A DNA stretch of 64,000 nt from Pirellula sp. SH-Sr6A (GTDB taxonomy: Bacteria; Planctomycetota; Planctomycetia; Pirellulales; Pirellulaceae), in contig NZ_CP011272.1 of NCBI RefSeq assembly GCF_001610875.1, positions 6,057,988 through 6,121,987 of the forward strand, in the 5' to 3' direction. The notes below the pieces were generated by a model. The model saw only the letters and a list, made by a program, of their open reading frames with translations. It was not told the origin of the DNA and searched no databases. The number at the start of each line of letters is the position of its first letter. The first letter of the stretch is position 1. The position numbers were made by a program, and so were the translations under genes. Positions 1 to 8,407 of the stretch are shown here, one piece after another.

Positions 1-2
1 GG

Positions 3-500
3 AACGATTCGGCCAAGATCGTCGACACGATCGATTACCAGCTGTATGACTGGAGCGATTGGAGCCGATTGGTACCGGATCGGGATGAGCCGTTCATCCA
101 GTCGGTACGCCAGCGTATCCGTATCCCAGAGGTCATTGCATTGACCAAGTTCGATGCAATGCCAACGCAGACGGTTACCTTCAGCCGCCGAAACGTATTC
201 AAGCGTGACAAGATGACCTGCCAATACTGTGGAAAGCAGCCTGGCAGCGAAGAGCTCACGATTGACCACGTTGTCCCGCGTGCCCAAGGTGGACAGTCGA
301 CTTGGACGAACTGCGTATTAGCCTGCATCGACTGCAATTCGCGAAAAGCAGATCGTACTCCGGCTCAGGCGCACATGAAACTCCGCAAGGAACCAGTGCG
401 TCCAGCTTGGAAGCCGATCTACGCCGATCGAATGAATCGCGTGAAGAGCTGGTCCAAGTTCATTAGCGAAGCCTATTGGATAGTAGAGCTCGAAGATTAA
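3..500 (+). CDS. HNH endonuclease, 5' end outside window
   Basis: The reading frame is open from base 3, so the true start lies before the window. The visible 165 residues hold a complete HNH module: a CxxC zinc knuckle (CQYCGK), then the catalytic LTIDHVVPRAQGG segment with the metal-binding His, then a second CxxC (CIDCNSRK). Family knowledge says such proteins are metal-dependent nucleases, but many free-standing bacterial HNH proteins have no known substrate. A tRNA-like array and a slipin gene follow on the same strand, which suggests a role linked to RNA or to a defence/repair locus; that is inference. A 7-bp hairpin at 507-532 sits just after the stop codon. Confidence 0.85.
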   Translation, partial: NDSAKIVDTIDYQLYDWSDWSRLVPDRDEPFIQSVRQRIRIPEVIALTKFDAMPTQTVTFSRRNVFKRDKMTCQYCGKQPGSEELTIDHVVPRAQGGQSTWTNCVLACIDCNSRKADRTPAQAHMKLRKEPVRPAWKPIYADRMNRVKSWSKFISEAYWIVELED

Positions 501-538
501 TCAACGCAGAAGCTCAGCACGCTGGGCTTCTGTCATAC

Positions 539-608
539 AGGAATGTTCGCCTGGGAGCGGACTCGGTCTCCAAAGCCGATGGACAGTGTTCGAATCACTG
601 CGTTCCTG
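539..608 (+). tRNA. tRNA-Trp-like (anticodon CCA)
   Basis: The acceptor stem pairs over 7 positions with one G-T pair (AGGAATG with CGTTCCT). The anticodon stem is TCGGT/GCCGA with loop CTCCAAA, giving anticodon CCA at 570-572. The T-arm is CAGTG, loop TTCGAAT, CACTG. The D-arm is short and weak (only 3 bp around a 6-nt loop), and CCA is not encoded at the 3' end. It is either a divergent tRNA-Trp or a tRNA mimic; the odd D-arm and the degenerate neighbours favour the latter. Confidence 0.6.
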
Positions 609-713
609 CTTATAAGCAAGCGTTTGGTCGATGTGGTTCCGACGGCGCGGTGGCCTCTGCTGATAGGCAGTTAGATCATCGTGTTCCGGGAACGGGCTCT
701 AGAAACGACATCG

Positions 714-786
714 ATTGAAGTAGCTCAGTGGGTAGAGCATCAGTCTAGAAAACTGACGGTCACGGGTTCGACTCCCGTCTGACGCA
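714..786 (+). tRNA. tRNA-like unit, anticodon loop reads AGA, broken acceptor stem
   Basis: Three arms are excellent: D-arm GCTC/GAGC, anticodon stem TCAGT/ACTGA with loop CTAGAAA, and T-arm ACGGG/CCCGT with loop TTCGACT. The two acceptor halves (ATTGAAG and CTGACGC) do not pair, and the short variable loop does not fit a normal serine tRNA. The 3' half suggests a parent whose 5' end was close to GCGTCAG. It is probably not a charged tRNA; a decayed or repurposed tRNA is more likely. Confidence 0.5.
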
Positions 787-790
787 ACAA

Positions 791-829
791 GTTGGCTGCA
801 AACCAACCCGAGCGCGAAAGCGTTCACCA
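791..829 (+). ncRNA. tRNA-Cys-like half (anticodon arm, T-arm, ACCA)
   Basis: A perfect 5-bp anticodon stem (GTTGG/CCAAC) carries the canonical loop CTGCAAA, giving anticodon GCA. Two bases later a T-arm-like hairpin (GAGCG/CGTTC, 6-nt loop) is followed directly by ACCA at 826-829. There is no D-arm or acceptor stem upstream, because the preceding tRNA-like unit ends only 5 bases before. It looks like a half-tRNA or the 3' part of a chimera. Confidence 0.35.
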
Positions 830-1200
830 AGTAGCTGGCGGGCAACAGTTGTTTTAATTGATCCGCCTGGTTGAACAGAGAAACCCGATAGGAACACCGA
901 CACTCTAACGAGTGAACTAACTCCGAATCGGACGACTCTGTTCCAAACAGGCAACAGACTAGCAAGCTTTGCAGATGAACTGCAAGCTGTTGATAAGTGC
1001 GATTCAATCGAGAGTATGTGAAATGGATGCGAAAGCAACCGTTGCCTCAAAGCCTCGAAAGCAATCCCATAGCTCAGCAGACAGAGTTCTTCTCCGCGTT
1101 GTCAAACTGCGATCAGTGAACAATCTGTTGCCTTAAGGCGTCTCTAGAATCCATCTGAAATCAAAGTAAGTCACTCGCATCGTGAAAGGTGGCGATCCCA

Positions 1201-2304
1201 ATGTTAGTTAAGAAGATTATGGTCCGCAGCTACGAGGTCGGCCTTAAGTTCAGCGATGGCGAGTTCAAGGGAATACTCCATACTGGAAAGCACTGGATCG
1301 TCGACCCATGGAACAAGATCCGAGTTCGCGTAGTCTCCGCTCGCGAACCTTGGTTGGTCGATGATCAACTAGATATGATCGTGAAGTCGGGAGCGATTCA
1401 GGGGCGGGCAGAAGTTATCGATTTGAAAGATTACCAGCGGGCACTCGTATGGATCGACGGTCGGTTCGCTCGTGTACTTGGTCCAGGGCTACATGCCTAC
1501 TGGCTTGGAACTCGCGATGTTCGAGTTGAAGTGATCGACGCGCGAAAAGCCAAGTTCGAGCATGACGATCTCAAGTCCATCGTACGAGCTAACGAAGCAA
1601 CTCGTTGGCTGGACGTCTGCAAAGTCGAACGCGATTGCGTTGGCGTCCTGTTCGTTGATGGTCGATATGTCGATCATCTCGATCCGGGTTTGCACGCTTT
1701 CTGGAAGGAAGCTGCAGATGCCCGCGTGGTCGAGTTAGATATGCGAGAAGCACAAATCGACGTTAGCGGTCAGGAGATCATGACGCTCGACAAGGTAACT
1801 TTACGTATGAACGCGCTGGTGACCTATGTGATCAAGGATGCGCGTCGAGCTGTTTCGGCAGCCAGTGATGTGCGTCAGTCGCTTTACCGTGAAGTACAGT
1901 TGGCTTTGCGAGCAGTGATCGGTGGTCGAGAGCTCGATAGTTTTCTGACCGGTAAGGACGATGTCGCTCAGGAACTTGAACAGCAAGTCCGTGAGCAGGC
2001 AACAGCATTAGGTTTAGAAGTTCGTTCGGTTGGTATCAAGGACGTGATCCTGCCTGGCGATATGAAGGATCTGATGAACCGAGTCACCGAAGCTAAGAAA
2101 GCGGCCGAAGCCAACTTGATCGCCCGCCGCGAGGAAACAGCTGCGATGCGAAGCCAAGCCAACACGGCAAAGCTCTTGGCCGACAACCCAACCTTGATGC
2201 GACTTCGTGAACTCGAAGTCCTCGAGAAGATCGCTTCGGCAGGAAAGATGAACATCGTGCTAGGCGAGAAAGGCCTTGCCGACAAAGTCGTAAACCTGCT
2301 CTGA
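1201..2304 (+). CDS. slipin / SPFH-band 7 family protein
   Basis: This protein of about 367 residues belongs to the stomatin/prohibitin (SPFH) superfamily. Two copies of a VGVLF-VDGR / ALVW-IDGR...GPGLHAYW segment precede the band-7 domain, and an Ala/Glu-rich coiled region follows (EAKKAAEANLIARREE). It lacks the long N-terminal membrane helix of classic slipins. Slipins assemble oligomers on membranes, and in several bacterial groups they sit in RNA-repair loci with RtcB and Ro60; that link is from memory. The start at 1201 is preferred because AAAGGTGG lies about 8 bases upstream. A GTG at 1189 would add four residues but has no ribosome site. A terminator follows. Confidence 0.85.
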   Translation: MLVKKIMVRSYEVGLKFSDGEFKGILHTGKHWIVDPWNKIRVRVVSAREPWLVDDQLDMIVKSGAIQGRAEVIDLKDYQRALVWIDGRFARVLGPGLHAYWLGTRDVRVEVIDARKAKFEHDDLKSIVRANEATRWLDVCKVERDCVGVLFVDGRYVDHLDPGLHAFWKEAADARVVELDMREAQIDVSGQEIMTLDKVTLRMNALVTYVIKDARRAVSAASDVRQSLYREVQLALRAVIGGRELDSFLTGKDDVAQELEQQVREQATALGLEVRSVGIKDVILPGDMKDLMNRVTEAKKAAEANLIARREETAAMRSQANTAKLLADNPTLMRLRELEVLEKIASAGKMNIVLGEKGLADKVVNLL

Positions 2305-2309
2305 AACCA

Positions 2310-2345
2310 AACGCCCCAGTATCTATTTGTACTGGGGCGTTTTTG
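2310..2345 (+). terminator. Rho-independent terminator after slipin
   Basis: A perfect stem of about 12 bp (AACGCCCCAGTA with TACTGGGGCGTT) around a short loop is followed by a T-run at 2340-2344. It begins five bases after the slipin stop codon and so ends that transcript. Confidence 0.9.
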
Positions 2346-2499
2346 ATTTCAAGAAAACCGAGCTCAAGAGGTATGCTCCACCTGCGCAGGACAAAATGCT
2401 AGCCTCCGATGTTGGGCCATATGGAAAGCCGTCCGCCTTGCAAGTGGGATATGGTAGAATGCTTCTTTTTCAAAAGGGACAACATCTTGTGAGATCGTC

Positions 2500-3219
2500 A
2501 TGTTCTCTTTCATTGTTATGAGCCTGCTCGTTATGCAAGTAGAAGTATCTGAACCAGCTAAACTCGATCTATGGAACACATTTGTCACAGCGCACCAAGT
2601 TCACGATCAAAGTGTTCCCTTGTTCGCAATGCAAGACGGTAATGTGGTTGTCATGAACTATGGATCAAACAAACGCAAAGTACTGAAGCGATCAGACGAA
2701 ATGGAACAGCGTCTCCGCAAGCTCGGTACTCAGTTGATCGCTGAACACAAAGAGGGTAAGTCCGTTCATGATGGCATTCTCTACATGATGCTGGCTCGCG
2801 AGGGCGAAACCCTCGTCCCGCTCTACATCGGAAAGGCGGAGACTTTCGGCAAGGGCGATCGCAATCTATCTGCGAACATTAGAGACTTGGCAAACGGAAC
2901 CGCCATGTTCGGACGATGGGGATACAACTATGCTTACCACATAGGGGACCTCAGCGCAGTCACTCTTTCTGGCCATCCAGACACGAAGGCATCGATCAAG
3001 TACAAAGCATGGCGAGACAAACTGTTTTCTGTCGAGAATGATGTGGTCAAGCCAAAGACTGAATTGCTGTTTTGGGCGAAGCTTTGGGGGCCCGAATGCC
3101 AGAGTATCTGGAAAGAGTATGGCACTACAAGACTCGCATTTGAAGAGTATCTAGTGATTGGTGTCGCCAGTGATGTCTTTCCGCAGCATTTGCTGAACAG
3201 GGAAGGCAGAACCCGGTAA
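2500..3219 (+). CDS. GIY-YIG-like nuclease-domain protein
   Basis: This is a 239-residue protein. The segment LVPLYIGKAETFGKGDRN (about residues 107-124) resembles the second half of a GIY-YIG motif (YIGKAE plus a basic glycine-rich turn), and the C-terminal EEYLVIGVASDVFPQHLLN is typical of unclassified GIY-YIG proteins. No DNA-binding domain is recognised. The first 11 residues are hydrophobic and the gene may instead start at the Met near 2533; no strong ribosome site decides this. It converges on the helicase gene, whose stop codon is 31 bases away. Such a pairing could be a nuclease-helicase defence pair, but the opposite orientations argue against one operon. Confidence 0.6.
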   Translation: MFSFIVMSLLVMQVEVSEPAKLDLWNTFVTAHQVHDQSVPLFAMQDGNVVVMNYGSNKRKVLKRSDEMEQRLRKLGTQLIAEHKEGKSVHDGILYMMLAREGETLVPLYIGKAETFGKGDRNLSANIRDLANGTAMFGRWGYNYAYHIGDLSAVTLSGHPDTKASIKYKAWRDKLFSVENDVVKPKTELLFWAKLWGPECQSIWKEYGTTRLAFEEYLVIGVASDVFPQHLLNREGRTR

Positions 3220-3249
3220 TCCAGCAAACGGTCGCTAGTGGCAAGGACT

Positions 3250-5025
3250 TCAGATGGTGGACGGCTCTTTAGTCGCAATGCGATTCAAAGCTGTTTGAAA
3301 CTTCTTCATCGCAACGAGACCGTCGTATTCGGTAGGAAGGGCGTCGAGCAAACTCTCGGACGCGAAGATGACCACTTTGGCTCTGGCTCGACTTACTGCG
3401 ACGTTCAGGCGATTCGGCGAGAAGATGAACGATGCCGTTTCAGATGCATATTCTGGATCTGTGGTGCACATTGAGATTGTGACCAATTCAACTGTAAGGC
3501 CTTGCACGCGTTCAACCGTGTCAACGATGGGAACATCGACAGCGGAGCCGACCTCATACTGGATCAATCGTCGAATCGCTGCTGCTTGTCGCCGATACGG
3601 TGTCACAACAGCTAGCTGATCGCTTGGTAGTCCCGACTTGATCGCCGTCGAAACTAGCTTTGCCACGGCATCCGCTTCAGCGAGATTCAGTTGTTGCGAT
3701 CCGTTGTCTTCAGATCGAATCCAGACCAACGATTCCTTGCTCTCTAACACAGCGAGGACCGGGAATTCCGTTGTGGAATTTGGACCCACAGGTAACGCCA
3801 GTCGGCGATGGCGCGATGAAGCCGCCGAAATAACCTTGCCAACTCCCCCATAGAAACTATCGGCGATGAAATTACAGATCGGCTCGTTCAATCGGTAGGA
3901 TGTGTTCAACATTAGAATCGAGCTAGGATGCGACTGTCTTAGTTTCTCGAAAAGTGAAGTGGCCAATGGACTGGAACTCACCTCTGAATTGAAGACAGGC
4001 GGCATCTGCTGATCATCGCCAAATAGCAGTGTGCTGCCAGCGCCGAAAAGCCCAGCACATATTCCTTGGCAAAACGGCAACTGTCCGGCTTCGTCGATCA
4101 AAACGACGTTTGGCGCAAGCCCGCTAGATTGCACGGCAAGGTGCTGGAGCGCTGACAGGAACGTCATACCGATGATTTGCTCACTACCAGTTCTACTGCT
4201 GTCTTGGCGGACAGCGTCTTTCAATAGAAGGCACTCGATGTCATCAGGCAGCGACTCTCTTCGCAATGCGTTACCAACCTTGACCAACTTTCGTTTCGGG
4301 AATGACGATCGGATGGCCGATAGGGCATTGTTCACCGCCTGGTGTGTAGGCGCGAGGATCAGCACTCTTCGGCCTAACCGAGAGAGTGCCTCTGCCACCA
4401 TGGCCAACAGATTGGTCTTACCGGTTCCTGGCGGGCCTTGGATTCCCAGAATAGAAGGTTCGTTGACGCACGCTTCGAGTGCACACCTCTGTGAAGCATC
4501 AACACCGAAGGGGAACTCCGAAACGACTTTCTCAACCACCATCTGGCGTTCATTCGCGTTCGTAATCTTTTTCACCAGCGGTGTCGCGCCGTCCTCTGTT
4601 AGCCACCGAAAGAATGACCACCCCGCCTGCCCAGGTTGCAACTTCTTAATCGATTGAACGATAAGTGGTGTAAAATCGCGATCGAGTTCGACCAATGTCC
4701 AGGGCCCTGCGAAAACATCCTCTGGCACCCGAGAAAGTGTGATGCGCAACACTCGCCCCGCTTCTTCAACATCAGTCACTTCACCAGTGAGGCGTCCATG
4801 TTCCGATGCACTAAGCACAACATGGCTACCCGGCCGGATGCGTGATTCATTATGCTTACATTCAAGGGTCACAGGTGATTTCTCGGTCCGAGTCACCATG
4901 AGTCCCGTGATCGCACGGCCAAGATGACTCATTGCATCATCCGACAACAGTTTATAGATCTTCTGTTGCTTCTCGTTTTCCCGTTGCTCCGCAAGCACGA
5001 ACTCGATTAGTTGATCTGGCGTCAT
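3250..5025 (-). CDS. SF1 (Upf1/DNA2-like) helicase
   Basis: This 591-residue protein has the full superfamily-1B motif set: Walker A GPPGTGKT (about residues 197-204), motif Ia LILAPTHQAVN, Walker B LIDEAGQL, motif III FGDDQQMPP, motif IV VVTPYRRQA, motif V DTVERVQGLTVEL and motif VI LNVAVSRARAK. The first 130 residues include a beta-rich region like the 1B/stalk barrel of Upf1-type enzymes. It should unwind DNA or RNA using ATP. There is no fused nuclease domain. The start lies 28 bases from the divergent LssY_C fragment. Lone helicases of this type occur in defence islands and in housekeeping roles; nothing here decides which. Confidence 0.85.
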   Translation of the reverse strand: MTPDQLIEFVLAEQRENEKQQKIYKLLSDDAMSHLGRAITGLMVTRTEKSPVTLECKHNESRIRPGSHVVLSASEHGRLTGEVTDVEEAGRVLRITLSRVPEDVFAGPWTLVELDRDFTPLIVQSIKKLQPGQAGWSFFRWLTEDGATPLVKKITNANERQMVVEKVVSEFPFGVDASQRCALEACVNEPSILGIQGPPGTGKTNLLAMVAEALSRLGRRVLILAPTHQAVNNALSAIRSSFPKRKLVKVGNALRRESLPDDIECLLLKDAVRQDSSRTGSEQIIGMTFLSALQHLAVQSSGLAPNVVLIDEAGQLPFCQGICAGLFGAGSTLLFGDDQQMPPVFNSEVSSSPLATSLFEKLRQSHPSSILMLNTSYRLNEPICNFIADSFYGGVGKVISAASSRHRRLALPVGPNSTTEFPVLAVLESKESLVWIRSEDNGSQQLNLAEADAVAKLVSTAIKSGLPSDQLAVVTPYRRQAAAIRRLIQYEVGSAVDVPIVDTVERVQGLTVELVTISMCTTDPEYASETASFIFSPNRLNVAVSRARAKVVIFASESLLDALPTEYDGLVAMKKFQTALNRIATKEPSTI

Positions 5026-5053
5026 CGCTACCGCCTACTTCGTCATTGCATAC

Positions 5054-5689
5054 GTGGTACTTCCGTTGGGCTGGGTGGGTTATGCATATCGACACCCGGC
5101 GATTGATCAAACTCCAGGCGTTATAACTACCAGGGATCATCATCCGGGCGATCCGATCAATTTAGCTTTGATTGGATCCGAACGCGATTTGAGACGAGTC
5201 ATGCTCGCTTCGGGGTGGCTGGTTGCCGACCCACTAAGCATCAAAGACGATTTGAGGATCGCAGCGGACACGGTGCTCGGGGAATCCTACGTCAACGCTC
5301 CGGTCAGCAATCTGTTTCTTTGGGGGCGAAAGGAAGATGTGGCGTTTGAACAACCCGTCGGCAACGATCCACGGAAACGGCATCATGTTCGATTCTGGCA
5401 ATCATCTGAGCTCGATGCCGATTCGCAACCAGCCTGGATGGGTTCTGCCTCCTACGACAAGCATGTTGGACTTAGTCACACGACAGGCCAAATCACTCAC
5501 CATATCGCAGCAGACGTTGACGCCGAGCGTGACCATCTTTTCGAAACCTTGCGAGCCAGCGGTGGGCTTGCCAGCGAACAGGAAGTTAAGAATTTTCACA
5601 CTATACGGGAGGGGCGCAATGGTGGCGGCGACCCGTGGTATACCGACGGTCGTTTATTGATCGGCACATTGGCGAAGAGCTCGGAATGA
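5054..5689 (+). pseudogene. LssY_C-domain protein, truncated at the 5' end
   Basis: About 210 residues match the LssY C-terminal domain: GDPINLALIGSERDL, an ADP segment, APVSNLFLWGRKEDVAFEQP, RHHVRFW and a DPWYTDGRL end. In the family this domain follows several membrane helices, often after a PAP2 or DedA-like part. Here only a few residues precede the domain and the start abuts the divergent helicase gene, so the membrane part appears lost. A GTG at 5054 is the only upstream start. It may still be translated as a short soluble protein. Confidence 0.6.
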
Positions 5690-5822
5690 GCGAGTGCGCT
5701 GGATGTATAGCTGGTTTCAAGAGAAACCAGCCACTTCAGGGGCAAATTGATTGTTGGACTTGAGGTTGTGAGTCCTATGGCAAAAAAATCTTTCCATACT
5801 AAATACTTGGTTCGCGAACCTG

Positions 5823-6287
5823 ATGATGATCGACTACATGGATCGTCCTCCACCGGCCCCTGACCTGATCAAAATCACCGACATCTTTTTGGTTCCCAGC
5901 AGTTTTCTAGTCGCCGCCCTTGGTACGGCTAATACAAACCTCCATCGAGCTGTGGTTTCCGTAGTCGGGTTGCTCCTCAATGTCCTGTGGTGGTTCTCGC
6001 ATCGAATCGCCGACGTACAGTTACGCATCGAGGGTGCGGAAAGGAGTCTTGCCAACGTCAATCGCGAGCTCGCGGATTGGGAGAAGCGGGAGCTTTTCAT
6101 TCAAGAGATCGACGAGGCACTCATCGACTTCGATCGGATCTGGGAACCTCTCACGACTCGGGAAAAAGCACGGCTCCTTGCTTTGGTTGTTCCGAAAGTC
6201 GAGTTCGACCATAGCGATAGTACCATCGTCATCTCGTGTCACGACAGCTGCGTCGAGTCGCTTGAGCAACAACCTATGGAGGTCTAA
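5823..6287 (+). pseudogene. Chimera: membrane fragment joined to serine-recombinase C-terminus
   Basis: The first about 60 residues hold hydrophobic segments ending in VVGLLLNVLWWFS, as in small membrane proteins. From about residue 60 the sequence switches to the C-terminal tail of a large serine recombinase: coiled coil, FDRIWEPLTTREKARLLALV, then a beta strand IVISCH. The resolvase catalytic domain and the zinc region are absent. The stop codon is directly followed by the ATG of the next gene, with GGAGG before it, which preserves the native recombinase/accessory junction. I read this as the scar of a recombinase-borne element that lost its left part. Confidence 0.6.
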
Positions 6288-6713
6288 ATGGTAACTATCA
6301 AACAGAAACTCAGCATCAACATCGCAGAGCATGGTCGAATTCAGATCCGATCCATTGATCCGAACAAAGCGAAACGAAGAGAAAGACCATCAGGCCGAGT
6401 CCCTCGCATTTCCCGGCTGATGGCCCTTGCGATCCATTTCGATGAGATGCTTCGAACGGGAGAAGTATCTGACAAGGTCGAGTTAGCTGACCGCGAGCAA
6501 GTCACTCTGCCACGTATGAACCAAATCATGGCCCTCAACCAGCTGGCACCCGACATTCAAGAGCAGCTACTGTTCTTGCCACGCGTCACCGAAGGCAAAC
6601 CGGAGATCTCTGAGAAGAATCTCCGCGGAATAACCATGCTTGACGACTGGGACGAGCAGAGAAGAGCGTCGGAAATCATGAGGTCGTGTAGCCAATCCAA
6701 AACAAGTTATTGA
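6288..6713 (+). CDS. Small recombinase-associated protein (HTH-like)
   Basis: This 141-residue protein has a basic N-terminus (KRRERPSGRVPRISRL), a helical core of about residues 45-80 reading like a helix-turn-helix (ADREQVTLPRMNQIMALNQL) and a conserved tail (LAPDIQEQLLFLPRVTEG). It resembles the middle of ParB/KorB-type helices. It follows a recombinase tail with a good ribosome site and no gap. Three broken relatives lie at 8408-8744, 9107-9255 and 20693-20845. The function is unknown; DNA binding in partnership with a recombinase is a guess from context. Confidence 0.7.
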   Translation: MVTIKQKLSINIAEHGRIQIRSIDPNKAKRRERPSGRVPRISRLMALAIHFDEMLRTGEVSDKVELADREQVTLPRMNQIMALNQLAPDIQEQLLFLPRVTEGKPEISEKNLRGITMLDDWDEQRRASEIMRSCSQSKTSY

Positions 6714-6959
6714 CTCCGACGCTCCGGCGTGCCAAACCGGTGCGAGTTGGCGGTCAAAGTGAAATCCTCGGCTTGGGGTAGCGTTTCCAGAACACGTTTC
6801 AGTGAATCGGAAACTAAAAAGTGCGAGTGGCTAGGGCAGGACCGTTCGTCCTGAGGGTGTACAACGCCGAGAGCTTTTGCCTCTAGGTTTGCCAAATCAA
6901 CTGGCCCAAAAAACGAAGGCCGTTATGGATGTTGGCAACTAGAAGCATACCAGACCATG

Positions 6960-7808
6960 TTACGCCAAGGCGTTCTCAAATAGAACAAGCAGGCGCGCCC
7001 AAGCTTTTTCGGACAGCTCTTGGTTGTAAACTTTGGTGTCTGGAGGACACCATCCATGGCCTGCTTTGTAGACCTCAATCTCCGCAGGCAAGTTGGCTTG
7101 AGCGAAAGAGTCCGTCAGCACATTCTTTGTCTCTGGTTCTTTTTGGTCATCGTTTTCGGCAATGCAAATCAGAAACCGCGCTTTCATCTTGGGTATCAAC
7201 AGATGAGGACTATCGGGTCTTTGGGTGACGAGTCCACCGCCGTGAAACGTGCCGCCAGCGCCGATGCGTTCGGGAACTGCCGCTGCGGTTCGCATCACAA
7301 TTGGACCACCCATGCAATATCCGATCGTGCCGATCTTCTTCTTCGTATCGGTTTGCGGCTGAGCGTCGAGCCACGCCACTAACGCTTTGGCATCATCGAT
7401 ATGCGTCTTCTCGCTCAATGTACGCGCTAGTGGAAAAACATCTTGAATTGGTGTGCTGCTTGCATCCTGTGCTACTGGCGCTTTCTTGGATCGGTAAAAT
7501 GGATTGACTACCAGCACGCTGTAACCACATTCTGCAAGCCGCTTGCCCATCTGTCTGAACGCAGGGCGCAAGCCGAAGATATCTGGCCAAACAGTTACTG
7601 CAGCATGTGCGCCGTTTTTGGGCGTAACGAAGTACGCATCACAAACACCATCCGGCGTCTTGATGTCGACTTCATTCTCAGCGACTTCTACTGCGTGTGC
7701 CGTACTTGGGAATAACAAGGCGGCACCAATGCCAGCTGAAACCATCACGCCTAAATCCCTGCGTGAGTACTTCTTTGCATCTTCGTCAAAATGATCTTGA
7801 TCGCACAT
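6960..7808 (-). CDS. Dienelactone hydrolase family protein, exported
   Basis: This is a 282-residue alpha/beta hydrolase. The nucleophile motif is GYCMGG (Cys as in dienelactone hydrolase), an acidic residue follows in AENDD, and the His sits in AGHGWCPP. The N-terminus holds SRRDLGVM followed by a hydrophobic stretch and AHA, which looks like a Tat signal with cleavage near residue 40. It would hydrolyse an ester or lactone outside the cytoplasm; the natural substrate is not predictable. It stands alone among degraded sequences. Confidence 0.85.
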   Translation of the reverse strand: MCDQDHFDEDAKKYSRRDLGVMVSAGIGAALLFPSTAHAVEVAENEVDIKTPDGVCDAYFVTPKNGAHAAVTVWPDIFGLRPAFRQMGKRLAECGYSVLVVNPFYRSKKAPVAQDASSTPIQDVFPLARTLSEKTHIDDAKALVAWLDAQPQTDTKKKIGTIGYCMGGPIVMRTAAAVPERIGAGGTFHGGGLVTQRPDSPHLLIPKMKARFLICIAENDDQKEPETKNVLTDSFAQANLPAEIEVYKAGHGWCPPDTKVYNQELSEKAWARLLVLFENALA

Positions 7809-8407
7809 ATGTCACTGCCATTTAAGTTGAAGCTAAAGTCCCCTGAATCCAGTCGATAGACGAATCCGAAATTAGAGCTTGACGCTACTCGGGAATAAAT
7901 GGGGGCAGTTCTCTTTTTTCGACCTTCCTGATTGTTGGACTGCGGTGTGGGAGATGACCGGGGCACGAAAACACTTCCTCGTAGATTGGCGGCCTTACGA
8001 CCAAATCTGCATTGGCATAGCTAGTTCAGGAGGGCGTGTCCTGTGCGTTCTGTCCGGTCGCTTAACGCGCTCCGGTCACACAAACCGGTCGATTACTTAG
8101 AATTTCCTCCGGCAACATGGGCACCCGCCGTCATGACCCTTGATCAACGGTAAAAATGCTGTCGGATGCGGAAGCGTGGTTATAGCTCGGAACGCCAGCG
8201 GATCGCGCTCCGCGTAAGGGCGGCACGTGATACCATCCGACGCTATAGGACATTTCGGAAAGTGCGTTCGAGAACTCGGCAAGCCATGGAGCGGCTGCCG
8301 GTCCCATCGATTTCACAACCCCTGTTTCCTAACGTATCACGGGGGGATCGTCTCATGGAAAGCCAAAAGGAAAGTTAGCTAGCTCACGCTGCCGGCATGG
8401 AGGTCTA
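7809..8407 (+). other. No gene seen; decayed sequence before recombinase-linked copy 2
   Basis: Short open frames occur on both strands but show no family motif. Just before 8408 the string ATGGAGGTCTA matches the recombinase-gene end seen before 6288, so the last bases are probably recombinase remnant. Nothing else is recognised. Confidence 0.5.

Larger units (their letters stand above)
501..1188 (+). ncRNA. tRNA-like and hairpin-rich noncoding array
   Basis: There is no convincing gene in these 690 bases, but they are full of small helices. Visible are a Trp-type tRNA-like unit (539-608), a second tRNA-like unit (714-786), a Cys-type anticodon arm followed by a T-arm-like hairpin and ACCA (791-829), perfect hairpins at 901-914, 922-932 and 938-950, a 5-bp stem with a 7-nt loop at 969-985, and a weak tRNA-like D-arm near 1070-1090. 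Most units lack a proper acceptor stem. The position between an HNH nuclease and a slipin gene resembles what I recall of bacterial RNA-repair loci carrying degenerate tRNAs. It could equally be a decayed tRNA cluster. Confidence 0.55.

Noticed and set aside
1066-1140. Possible full tRNA (D-arm GCTC/GAGT, T-arm CAGTG/TGTTG)
   Set aside because: The anticodon stem and acceptor stem do not pair; kept only as part of the tRNA-like array.
6707-6895. 62-codon minus-strand frame after the recombinase-linked gene
   Set aside because: No domain, no ribosome site, and it runs into the stop region of the plus-strand gene.
8097-8378. Several overlapping frames on both strands (for example one ending in GGCPCCRRKF)
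   Set aside because: Composition is repeat-like and no frame has a start with a ribosome site; probably a dispersed noncoding repeat.
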